Positions 14,189-25,800 of a stretch of DNA of 64,000 nucleotides are shown piece by piece (position 1 is the first letter of the stretch; the number at the start of each line of letters is the position of its first letter). Source of the DNA: Synanceia verrucosa. Taxonomy: Eukaryota > Chordata > Actinopteri > Perciformes > Synanceiidae. The notes beneath the pieces are model-generated. The model had not been told where the DNA came from. It made no database searches and saw nothing but the letters and a program-made list of their open reading frames with translations. Made by a program: the position numbers and the translations under genes. The DNA is taken from positions 18,109,954 through 18,173,953 of the forward strand of contig CM056563.1 in assembly GCA_029721515.1 (NCBI GenBank). The letters are read 5' to 3'.

Positions 14189-14563
14189 CAGAAGAAGAAG
14201 AAGAAGAAGAAGAATTCCTTTATTGATCCCTCAATGAGGGAAATTACATTTTTTCACTCTGTTAGTATATATATACATATATTTTTCAGTTGCACATTAC
14301 ACACACAAGTCATGAAACAAACACATGCACATGCATTAGAGGAGAGGTGTCAGAGTGAGGGAGCTGCCCCTTATCCAGGCGCCCCGAGCAGTTGGGGGTT
14401 CGGTGCCTTGCTCAAGGGCAACCTCGGCAGTGCCCAGGAGGAGGAACTGGCACCTCTCCAGCTACCAGTCCACTCTCCACATTTTTGGTCCGACCTGGAC
14501 TTGAACTGGCGACCCTCCGATTCCCAGCCCAAGTCACTACAGACTGAGCTACTGCCGCCCCAG
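14189..14563 (-). mobile_element. tRNA-derived SINE with LINE-like 3' tail
   Basis: Read on the minus strand it starts GGGGCGGCAGTAGCTCAG, with an A box TAGCTCAGTCTG (14551-14540) and a B box AGTTCAAGTCC (14507-14497), spaced as in a tRNA promoter. It ends with a TCAATAAAGGAATTC tail followed by (TTC)n, typical of SINEs mobilised by an L2-type LINE. The tail microsatellite appears on the plus strand as (GAA)n at 14190-14211. Confidence 0.85.
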
Positions 14564-15225
14564 ATGGCGCTCATCTGTTGTCAGCAAATCTGCACAGAGA
14601 GGAAACCCAGCCAGTCTGCACTGCACATTACCACAGTGGATGGAGGAATGAATGAAGGCCTTATGGACGCTCGAGGAATTTGCCATGCATAAGACGGCTG
14701 CAGAAACAATATGACCACTGTATCACCGGATTCTCTCACAGACGAAAGGAAGAAATGCCCCCAACTATGCACAGGGAGAACAAATTTACCAATTCACTCA
14801 CTCAAGCATTCATTACAATGTCAATGAAATGACGATAATACAGGCTTTTTCTCCTGGGAGCCAAATCAAACCCCAGACAGGACTCGAAGACACAGTATCT
14901 TTGACCTTTTAACACTATTAACAAACTAAAGTTGATGAACTTTGATGTTGTTTTTCTTCTGTATTGCATGTTGTTCTGGTCCTTGGTTATGCGGTCTGAA
15001 AAACAAATTTCCCTCAACAGACAATTAAGTATTAAACTGAATTTAATCATCTCCAATGACTTCTGACCTGATCTATTATAGACTATCAGATGACTGATAA
15101 AAACACAATGAGATAGCTTTTTATTCATCTGCCATTTATCTGGGAAGTTCACTTGCTACAGCAGAGTAAACAACTTATAGTAATATTTATGGTATGTACT
15201 AAAGAAAGAAAGGAAATACATTTTA

Positions 15226-15720
15226 ATGGCAAATGACATGAAATTAAACACAACAAATATTACTATTTGGACTACGGATTTGACTTGTAAATTAGCAAGT
15301 ATAAAAATAGAAATGAAATAAACACAGTGAAAGTTTGCTGTGCAAATTTTGATGAAATGGCTTTGACAGTAGTGAGACCAGATTGTGTTAACAGCAGCCA
15401 TTGACACAGATGCTGTAAAGTCTTATAGCTGATGGCAGGAATGACAGCTGTCATCTCAATACATCAGCAGTTAATGCTGCAGCTGGTTCAAGGCAGAGCC
15501 AGTTACTTTAGTCTAGTGCAGTGGTTCCCAACCTAATGGTTGATCCCATCAAAAGGTCATAAGATAGATCTGAGATGACTGTTGTCGTGATGGTAATGAT
15601 TGTATTAATATCAGCCAGTGATGCTGATGTTATAGAGTCTTATTGCTGATGGTAAGAATGACCTGTGGAAGTGCTCCTTCTTGCAGGGTGGAAGTTTGAG
15701 TCTGCAGCTGAAGGAGCTTA
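15226..15720. repeat. Old interspersed repeat with internal duplication
   Basis: The phrase AGTCTTATWGCTGATGGYA occurs near 15418 and again near 15637, each followed by GAATGAC. The left part (15241-15328) is a diverged match to 62890-62972. The text resembles LINE-type 3' sequence widespread in fish. A hAT-like end, CAGTGGTTCCCAACC, lies inside at about 15520-15534. Confidence 0.5.
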
Positions 15721-15729
15721 ATTATTACT

Positions 15730-18700
15730 TTCATTAATTGATCAGCTGTCTTCAGATTAATGGTGCTAGAAAAACAAACTTCTAATTGACAGACATGTTT
15801 TCAGTTATTGGACTTTTATCTAATTTTTTTTAGTGACATACTAGTTTGGATCTCATTATTATTTAAATTGAGACTAAGTAAAACAATGCATAAATGCATT
15901 ATTCCTCTTACAAAATAAGAGTAAATGTGCTTCTTTCCATCACTGAAATATCTTCAGTTATTATAGAATAACTCACCAAGAATGACAGCAGTGAGTTAAT
16001 CACCTTTTCATTTATTTCTTCCAGGTCCTGTGAAAAAAGCCACTTGTTCTGTCACTCAATGATGGCAATACTCCCCACAGTAGAATTAATACCGTCTATT
16101 TCCATAATGACCTTTATTAGCACTGTTTTGTACATACATATAACTTACTTATGAGAAGACTGACGACTGTCTCTAAGGTTCTGCCTCTGACTTCCTCTTT
16201 AAGCTATAAACACGACTACACAAGCACAGACAACAGATTTGAAGCAATTTTAATTAAGATAGGGATAGCAGTGAATTTCCACATTTCATACTAAAACAGA
16301 ACGGCCACAACCACAACACAAAAGTTTCTGCAATACAAAAGAGACAATGATTCACAAATATTAAACTATTAACACTGTAAACACTAAAATTGTACACTAA
16401 CTGTATTATATGAAATGTAAAGGCATAGTTACACAAAAATATTATTGTAAAGGAATTTGAGGCACTATAGACTCTATTATTAAAACAATATAGGTGCACA
16501 TATAGGTAGTTCACTGGTAAATGCATGCATTATTTGTGCTTGCTCATAGATATGATTATATCTCATGATAAACTTGTAAAAACTCTTAGATATGATGATA
16601 TACAGCAGCACAGAGCAGCAGTGGCTATACATTAAATGTTTCTACACCTAACATGGATGGTGCGACTGCAGTATAAATTGTTATATAATTTAGAAAACTA
16701 TATTCTGTACATGCTGCTTTCAAATATCATAAATATTATTATTATTATTATATTTGGGATCCATGTAACTCATCAGTTCCATATAAAATTGTGCATTTTA
16801 CTTGTGATAGCAGTGCAGTAAGAGTGAAGGGTGTCAGGTAATTTGTGAATAGAAAACAGAGGTAATGAGTTCGTCAGTCACACTGGGTGCCTCACTCATG
16901 TGGCCAACAGGTGGCAGTGTTGTTTTTCATTTGTGTGGTCTCTGCCTGGCCTCACCTACCTCTACAAGCACAAAGAAAGAGAAACAGGTGCTCTTCTCTG
17001 CATGAATGACACTTAAAAACACAGGATCACTGATTCAGGATATCCCGATAGGTCCCGATAACCTGATTTTCCCCCGTCAAATGTATCAAGCATGTTTCTG
17101 ACATATTTTGCACAAACACAAAATTGAGCAAAAATACATGTAGAAAGCCTAGAAAAGAAATATTATAGTATATTATAGTGAACACATATAGAGTACAGTG
17201 TGGGGCTGTCAGTTGTCGACAACCTCCCCCTCCCATCTCCACTGGTTGCCCTGCCAGCGTGGTGCATTGTCTCATCCCAGACATCCTCCTTTCTCTCCCA
17301 CCATGACATCATCGGTAACCTCGGCGACTCCCTGAATGCTGGTCGACCCAGGAAATGAGGTAACAACTCTGGAATGTGAGAAAGAGACAACAACCCCACC
17401 CCCCCTCCACCAGCATCACCCATACTCCCCCCAGTGCAGCACCATCCTAACCTTCCCTCCCTTCAGCAGCACAACAAGGAGGGCCTTCTTCTCCCAGACT
17501 CCCTCCATGACTGATGACTCTATAAAGTCCATGAAAACCTGTTTGTCCAGTGAAGTCACAGTAACATTTACTGGCCAGGGGACTGGTGTGCGTGTGTGTG
17601 GGTGGGGGGGTAATCACAGCATCACCATGAGTTTCCACACACATTTCACTACAAGGATTTTGGGTTTCGAAGTCCACAAATATGTAAATCTATTAACAGT
17701 ACTGTCACTTACCTGCATAAATACTTTGGCCTACACAATAAGTAAAAGACAAGTGCAATTTGTCATAGCTTAGTCTCTCATTGGAGAGGGTGACCATTAC
17801 TTGGTCGCAGTACCTGGTTGTGACACATAAAAAGGGGACTAGTGCTGTCCAACACAACATGACAAATAAAACAGTTACAGTGCCTTTCAGAGGAAGACAG
17901 CTGAGGACTGATAGTCAGTGTTTGTGGAAAGGAAACATGCTCTAATGTGAGAGGTTACAGTGTGATAAGCATGTCTGAGTAACAGCAATCAATGACACAG
18001 TGCATCTACAGCGTGAATGAACATGTTGCTGTGTGGTCATGTGATGATCTGATGAAGTGATCACTTCAGATATGACTGCATTGTATGATAGATTTTACAG
18101 TAATGTTTTTTCTTATATCTGTCACAAAAATTTCAGGATTATGATGGAATGTATCAGTGCGGTTCAAGGAATAGTTTAACAGCTAGCCTAGCTCTGTCTA
18201 ACGGTAACAAACTCCACCTTCCAACACCTGCAAAGCTCACTGAATAAAACACCAAAGTGTACAAGTGTACACTGCAAAACGTGTCTAAAAACAAAATAAA
18301 AACATCTGAGGAAAAAGTTACTCAAAACAAGTGCTATTAACCATCCATGCAGAAAGATTTAAATTTAAGTTTTTTTAAATCTTGGTAAGAACCACATAAT
18401 TTGCAGTGTAAAAACTAGGAATGCAAAAGAACTCCAATGACAAACTGAGGGTTTAACCAGTGTACCATTGTTAAAACAAGGTGCATAGATATCAGAACTA
18501 GGCCTACTTGACCATTACTTTGCCCTTTTTCATGTATAAAATCAGTGTTATGGGTTTTATATGATATATCCAATATATAATCAATTTAATCTATAATATA
18601 TCATTTTCTTCTCTCTGATGTGCAAAAAAAACTAAGGACATCAGGAGTGGCTTACAGAGGGTTTTAAGCCAGACATTTCTAGGCTGAGAGAGAAACTTGC

Positions 18701-18846
18701 TGAAATCCCTGCTTTAATATTTTAAAATGTGTTAATTAATGAGCTTTAGATGTGCTGGTTGGTAGATTTTGTTTCCTTTGGACAGAGCCAGGCATCTGTT
18801 TCATATTTCAAGCTACTGTACACTAACTGCCTTTTTAGCTATTCCT
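15730..18846. other. Intergenic; no gene seen
   Basis: AT-rich sequence with an (ATT)n tract near 16735-16750 and a CTCF-type motif at 16904. The open frame at 17336-17773 has no splice context or protein-like composition. It may include a distal 3' UTR of the PRR36-like gene. Confidence 0.4.
16904..16918 (+). promoter_or_regulatory. Second CTCF-type motif, same orientation
   Basis: CCAACAGGTGGCAGT also matches the CTCF core at 14 of 15 positions. It lies 3.6 kb from the first site, between the unidentified gene and the 3' end of the PRR36-like gene. Confidence 0.5.
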
Positions 18847-18852
18847 TTTATT
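18847..18852 (-). terminator. Possible poly(A) signal AATAAA after the PRR36-like stop
   Basis: AATAAA on the minus strand lies about 42 nt after the TGA at 18894. It would give a very short 3' UTR, so a more distal site further left is equally possible. Confidence 0.3.
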
Positions 18853-18893
18853 CATTGATTTGCTCATTTGATCAACTTGTTGATCAGTTGTCT

Positions 18894-19870
18894 TCAGTGC
18901 TGGGTCTCCACCTCCACCACAGTCCAGTCCCCAGGAGACGAGCTGTCCTGGCTGTCTGGGGAGTAGCTGCTGACTGAGGTGACTGTGGCGGCAGGAGGGC
19001 TGAGCTGGGGGAGCAGATTGGGCCACATGCTGCTCTCCAAGGGACTTAAGGTGCCTCCTGTCCCCACGGGGAGGAGGAGGAGAGGAGGGCAGCCTCCATC
19101 TCCAGACAACATCAAGGTCTGGTTGATGAGCTGCTGGACCATGTCCACCTTCTTGTTCCATTCCAGCTCCTGTGGTGGCACTGGGCGCAGCTGCCTCTGG
19201 AAACCCTGAGTGGCACCGTGGTAGGATGGTGCCCTCTTCCCAGCCTCCTGTGTGTTCCTGTTCTGCCCCCCTCTGGCCTCGTCCTCCTCGTCGCTGGTTT
19301 CCATGGCCTCGTAGATGGTGCAGAGCCCCGAGGATGGGGACAGCATGAGCCCAGTGGGGCTCCTCCTCAGCTGCTGCTGCTGCTGGATCTGTTTCTGCTG
19401 CATGCGGTACTGCTGCTCCAGCTCCAGCTGCCACTGCAGGACCTGCCTGCGGTGTCGGTGCTCCTGCTGCTGCTGTTGCAGCTGCAGCTGGAGGAGCTCC
19501 CTGCGCTGCTTCTCCAGCTGCTTCTGCTGCTCCAGCCTCAGCCGCTCCTCCTCCAGCCACTGCCTCTTCTGCCTCTCCTGCTCTTGACGGTGCTGCATCT
19601 CCCTCAGCTTCTCCTGGTGCTGCTCCAGCCTCCTTAACTGCTCTCCACCAGGGTGACTGTCAGCGCTGGTCTCTATCGAAGGAGGGGGTGCAATCTTGGA
19701 GAAATGCGCTGCAACAGTCGGATCAATGGGTCTTCTGTTACCTGGGACCAATGCCAAGTAGTGCCCATTGGCTATAGGAACAGTCGCAGTGTGGTTCTGG
19801 TTCCGGTTGTCTTCTTGCCAGTGTATTTGCATCCCGTGATCTTCGTCCACTTTGTCTATCTTCTCGTCTC
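18894..19870 (-). CDS. prr36: PRR36-like terminal exon: Gln/Glu-rich coiled coil and C-terminus
   Basis: The acceptor is gactgtctcacag, and the first codon is completed by the G of exon 5, giving AGDEKIDKVDEDHG. The exon then encodes a Gln/Glu/Arg/Leu stretch of about 90 residues (for example LEEERLRLEQQKQLEKQRR) that should form a coiled coil, a conserved-looking block CTIYEAMETSDEEDEARG, and a Ser/Pro-rich end. The open frame continues upstream of the acceptor to 20024, but that part is intron by the phase-matched model. A 326-codon open frame with repeated protein-like composition supports coding use. Confidence 0.75.
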
Positions 19871-22800
19871 CTGTGAGACAGTCAAGATCACTTGGCGCAT
19901 CCGTTAGAGATGCATGCATGAAACAGAACGGGTGGTACAACAACAGGGACCAAGAAGAAGAGGGTTCAGGGGAGATTTGACAAAGGTCAACGGAGGTATA
20001 ACGAAAAAGTAACGGGGCTTTCAAAGTAAAGGGACATCCATGACAGGCATAGAAATATTACATCTTTAAAGCAAGAAACCAAAACAAATCAAAAGGTAGT
20101 TACTGTATGATGTTTTCTCTCTAAAGTTGCACTTCATTGTAACCATATTTCTCCTTTGCTTTAATAGTGAATACTACAGTAAACAAGTAGCACTCATATC
20201 TGCTGCTTTGTCCACTTTAAATATGTTGGTCATCATGTGAGACAGCGGCCATGTGTACACAGTACAGTACAGACAACAGGTATTTAAAGAGACAAATGAA
20301 AACATGGGGGACTGGACCGACAAAAACAGCACAGAACTTGACTACACTAAAAAATGTAAGGTACAAAAATGTGAAAAACTGAAACTAAAAGGAAAGCAGT
20401 GGTGTCCCAAAACAGAAACAGGACTTTTAGAGTCTCATGAATATATTAAGAACTATGAAAGGGGGCGTGCAAAGATTTTATTCAGGGGTCTGGAGGATTT
20501 GATCCATGTCAGGGTTTTGATGAGAAGCAGCAGGCAGGTCAGAGGAAAAAGGCACAAAAGGGAGAAAAGTGCTTGGTCTTCTTGAGCTTCAACATTCAAG
20601 TGAGTTTGTTGATGTGCTGAATGTGTGTGAGCGAATGCAGCTTCCACCCTGTTTCTGTGTTTAAAGTACTTGTATGTACTCGGACTGCCTCCTCTCAGAC
20701 AATTAATTAGTGGTAGTGGTCTTGGACGGTCTTTCTCTCGTCAAACAGTCAATTTTTTATATTTTTACAAGCTGAGCACATTTCTGCAAACACAAGATTC
20801 ACAGGGGTGTTTTTGTGTGACTCTGTGGAGGACCTCAGTTTTTTACAGATCTGTCGACTGAAACAATTCGTCGACAAAATCACTGAGAGTTAATGTCTTT
20901 GGTCGAAGATAGTGCTAGTATGTTGGTCTGATTGCTGTTAAAGGTACCCAGTGATATATTTTTTTACTCATCAGTGTGGGTTGTGACTCCTTTGATGGAA
21001 AGTTGGTGGCTTTAAAGCACCAACAAACGTAGCAATGCACCAACAATGTGTTTTGGTGAAACCTGCACAGGGAACCTTTAAGGGTGTGGTCTGAATGTGG
21101 TGTTGTCACTTTGTGTGCAATCTGAAAATATCATAAAGGCATTTAAGCACGCTGGAGGAAAAGGGGTACAGGGACACCATTACCTCTTCAATTCAAGCAA
21201 AATTCCATTTTAGGTACAACACCATTGTACAATGTTGCATCACTTCCTGTTTACCGGTTATTCCCATGGTGACGAGTAAGAGACGCCATGGGAAATTAGC
21301 CGTGTAAACACACAAATACACAGCGACTCGAAGACAAGGACAGTAAGTTCAGGCATGCTGGATCCATAGGGAAAATAAGAAACAGGAACAAAATGCCTTG
21401 CAATGATGTTTTAATGGAATTTTGAAAGTTAACCTAGTGTGAACCATTTATGATGATTATGTCTAGTGTAGAAGTGTTTCAAATTCAAGGTAGTACACAG
21501 TCTTTATGTTAGTTAAACATGCAATATACTGTCGAGAGAGTAAACCAAACGCTCACTATGAAAAGTTTCAGCGAGTGTAAAGCTCAACTGTGATAGCAAT
21601 GGAGGGCAATGCAGGGTCTCACCACACATAATAGGCTAGTTGTTAGTCCCTCCTGGAACGCAAATGACCAGCTAACTGAGGCTTGAAGCTTATAGCCACT
21701 TAAATCAAATGCCTGAAACACATACTGTACGTGACTGCACGTTATATACCTTAACAACCTATGCGAAGAGCGTAGAGCCTCTTGAAGCACACATTAAAAA
21801 CTTCACCAACTGCAATCTAATACTCCCACACCTACCTCAACAAATCTGCCATGTTAATATCTAGCCTTTATTTTGATAGCTAAAAGTCTTGAAACACAAA
21901 CGTTTAAAAAGGAGCATGTGACTATCGCTATGGTGCTGCTGAACATGAAGCGTGTGTACACAGGGCAGGGAGGACCAGGGGGGTTTTCCATCAAAGTCGC
22001 TAATTATAGCGGCGCTGAAGTGATTAAGCCTCGCTTGAACTAGCGTCAACTTTAACATGAGGCTGAAGCCGTTCTATTAACACATTTCAGCTGTGCCTCA
22101 GTGGCTTTAACTTCAGCCAGGCTTATCCAAGCTTCTATTAGGCGCGTGTGTGGGGTACACAAGAAGCCCAGACCATGCAACTGTGCCGGGCTGATTTTTT
22201 CAATAGTACAAAGCAAAAAAAATGCTTTTGGGACTCTATGAGGAGTATAAACCGACAATAACCAAGAAGGGAAATTGCCGACTGCTTATATGTGCAAGTC
22301 AAGTTTTATAATAATGCTAAATGTTGAATTTGTTTTTTAAAGTAAGGATATGTGTTCCGCAGTTTATGTATGACCTGTCAGTAGGAGAGGAAACGCTACA
22401 GTCTGATGTCCATACCCACTCACAGCAGATGATGATGTGTAAAAGATTTTCATTTTTTATAGAGCAGTCTTGTTAGTTGTAATTTCTTTTTAATGTGTAA
22501 AGGGACTTGCACTTAAACTAATATGGCAAATTGTGATGTCTTTGAACAGGAGTGGTAATAATGTGAAAAGGACTGCTTTGCAGGTTTAGACAAAGCATAA
22601 AACATTTTGCAGAGTGGTCAAGTGTTAATGTCTCTCGCTAAAACTAGTGGGGCTTATTGAAGTTAGCGCGGTTGATGGAATACCACCCTGGTTTAAAAAA
22701 AAAACAAAAAAAAACAACAAATAAGCAGATACAAAACAAAAATAATCATTGACATTTGTCCGGTAAAAACAGTAGGATAAATACACAATGAGTCCATTTC

Positions 22801-25800
22801 ATTCCATCTGTGTGTTTTTTTTTCCTTATTTTTTTCAGTTTAAAAGCTCAGCCACAGTGGACCAATCAGTTCGTACCCCATCAGAGGTTACAGAATATGC
22901 AGTGTTACTTAAAAAGAACATTCTACTAGAAAATGGTAGTAGCTATTGTACATAGTAAGGAGTTTAAGCCACACACCCATAACCATGATCATAACAGTAT
23001 GAAAGAGGGAGGCTTCATTTAATAATTGCTACAGTCTTTATTTCCATCTCCTTTGTTCATCTTTTCCTACAATCTTGCTCTCCTTTTTTCCTAAGCCATC
23101 TAACCCAACTGGAGAGAAAACAAACAACAGGTAACGGGAGGGTTGCAGGGAAAAGGTGCATTCCAGGGGTAATAGGAGGGACTTATACATTACCTGCCAG
23201 AAAACTATCAGTCTTATCACATATGGTAGAGTAGTAGGGTGGCTGGCTGTCGCTGCTGTCTTCATCCTCGGCCCCAAGATGACAGCTGGGCTCTAACGGG
23301 TCGACCTCATCCATGTGGTCTGCTGCGATCTTTCCCCCCAGCATGTAGTGGTGCTCATCTAGACTGCAAGGCTGGGTTTCGCTGAGGTGACCCAAAGGCA
23401 TCAGATCCACGGGGCTGCCCAGCAGGTCCTCTGCCTGGGCAGCGGCAGCTGCCGATGGCAGGGTCAGCTCCTTGATGAGGGAGGGGTTCTTGGCCTCCTC
23501 TGGCAGCTGTTCCTCATTCTCCAGGGAGAAAATCCCCGGACTCTTCCCGCAGCTCTCGGCCATGGAGTGGGCATTAGAGTTGGACGTGGTGCAGTCGAAG
23601 CCGTAAGACGCCACAGAGTTGGCTGACTGAGGGGTGGTCCCACCTCCGTCCTCTTCGCCCTCTCCGGCTGGCGTGTCCCCCACCTCCTCGTCTTCCTCGA
23701 GAGCTGGCAGACTACAGCTGGGAGGAGGGCTTTCAAACCCAGCGCTCTCATCCATCATCACCGGAGCATCAGGGTCATTTATTTGCATCTCGCCCTCTGT
23801 GTCGCTTGCTTCGTCTCCTGAGGTAGAGGGCGAGGATGGGGCAGATGCTGGAGCAGTTGGAGGTCCTGTTCCTAGGACCTCATCGGCAGGGAGCGTCTCA
23901 GCCTCCTCCTCTTCTCCATCACCTTTCTCCAAGTGAATACCCAGGTCCTGCTCCATGTCAGGCTGGACTGAGGCAGGCACTGGGGTCTGCTGTTTGTCAG
24001 AGTGGGACTCCACTCCGGAGCTGCTGTCGTAGTCACGGAGTTCCTCTGGCGTGCTTGTCTCACTGCTGCTATGGGCAGCAGGAGCTGTGCCGGGGGGGGA
24101 TATGCCTTCATCTGGTGCAGCAAACAGGACGTGATCCTCCTCATCTGCTGAGCTCTTAATTTCCTCGTGGGCTGGCTGATGCTGCTGGGGCTCCTCCTCT
24201 GATTGAGGAGCAAAGGAAGGGGTGCCGCTGTCCAAACATGCCTGGGCAGGAGACAGGATGGGCGTTTCAGATTCAGCAGCACCGTGGTCAGAAACGGGGC
24301 TGGTGGAGGAGGCAGAGAGCAGTGAGGCTGGTTGAGCCCAGGTATCACAGAAGGGGTTGGTCTGGCCCCAGGAGGAGATGGGAGAAGGGGCGCAAGGAGG
24401 AGGACCGGAGCGATTTAGGTTGTCTAACCGCTCCTCCTCATTAAAGTCATCTTCATCTACATTCCCACAGCTCTCGGTCACGCCTTCACTGTGCATCTCT
24501 ACATCTTCATCCTCCTCATACTCCTCTTGCTCCTGCTGCTGTAACACTTTGTAATGCTCCTCCACTCTCTCTGAACTCAGGTCCATATCATCCACCCGCT
24601 CATCCTCCTCGTCCTCATCTTCCTCTTCCTCGTTGGCCAGAGTCTCCACGTTGGGAGAACCCATGAGATTACCGTCTCCCTCTGAGCCACGGAGGCTCGA
24701 GTCGATCAGGGCATCGGAGCTCTGGGTGCCTTCCAGTATGGCGGTGTGCTGGGTGCTGCTGAGGTCGGACACTCCCTGCTGCCGACTGCTGGTGCAGCTG
24801 CTGATGTCCTCAGAGTCCATTCCAGACAGCAAGTCGTCACCGTGCCACCCTGCAGAACCACCGAAGGCGGAGGACCTCACTTGGAACTCCTCAGAGGGCT
24901 GAGACGTGCTCATGTCAGTGACCAGGGATGAGGGCTGGTGGCCTAGTCTCCCCTGTTCTTCATCTTCATCCTCCTCCTCCTCATCGTCATCCTCATTTAT
25001 TTCCTCATCAGCCTTTTCCACTGCCTCCTCCTTTTCATGAGGTGAGATCAGGTCCCTAGAGGCATAATCATCCATGGACGAGGCACCCAACAAGTTTGGC
25101 TCTGCAATCATGTTGAGGGTCTCTGCAGTTGGAGCCGTGGAGGTGTGCATAAACAGGTTCTCCTTCTGTTCTTCCTCCTCCTCCTCCTCCTCCCTTGTCT
25201 TCTCTCCCTCAAACTGGTTAGTATTCTCCTTTTCCTCTTCTGTGTGGAACTCCATATTGACTAGGCTCTGGGGAGCAAAGTCAGACGGAGCCATGGTCTG
25301 GTTCCTGTCCCAGGGATTAGATTGGATCTGCATGTCCAGCAGAGAGGAGGCATTGACAGGAGAAACAGGTCCTGGTGGGGAACAAGGAGGAGACATGACA
25401 GTAGTTCCCAGGGAAGGAACTGAGTCGTTGGCAGACTCCTCGAATTTGAAGAGACCCAGCTGAGGTGGAACATTGGAGACTTGTTCATGGACTAGTTCAG
25501 CTTCTAGATCTGACAGTGGTTCTGGGAGGGGCTCAGGAGATGTTTCTTGTGGACTTGGTTCTTGTACTGGTTCTGGTGTTGGTTCCCGTACAGGCTCTGG
25601 TGTTTGTACCCGAACTGGTTCTGGTGTTGGTTCCCGTACAGGTTCTGGTGTTGGTTCCCGAACAGGTTCTGGTGTTTGTACCCGAACTGGTTCTGGTGTT
25701 GGTTGCCGTACAGGTTCTGGTGTTGGTTCCCGAACAGGTTCTGGTGTTTGTACCCGAACTGGTTCTGGTGTTGGTTCCCGAACAGGTTCTGGTGTTTGTA

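Larger units (their letters stand above)
19871..23193 (-). other. prr36: Intron 5 of the PRR36-like gene
   Basis: The intron is 3.3 kb between GTAATG and ctcacag. It holds a small TIR element at 20938-21081 and a 715-bp TIR element at 21976-22690; nothing else coding was seen. Confidence 0.6.

Noticed and set aside
14234..14692. 152-codon plus-strand frame
   Set aside because: It runs antisense through the tRNA-derived SINE.
17336..17773. 145-codon plus-strand frame
   Set aside because: No splice context, homology I can recognise, or codon pattern; probably chance in a C-rich stretch.
18835..19560. 241-codon minus-strand Ala/Gly-rich frame
   Set aside because: It is a shifted reading of the same coiled-coil exon and lacks splice and start support.
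19218..19637. 139-codon plus-strand Leu-rich frame
   Set aside because: It is the antisense reading of the Gln-rich coiled-coil codons (CAG/CTG), within the terminal PRR36-like exon.
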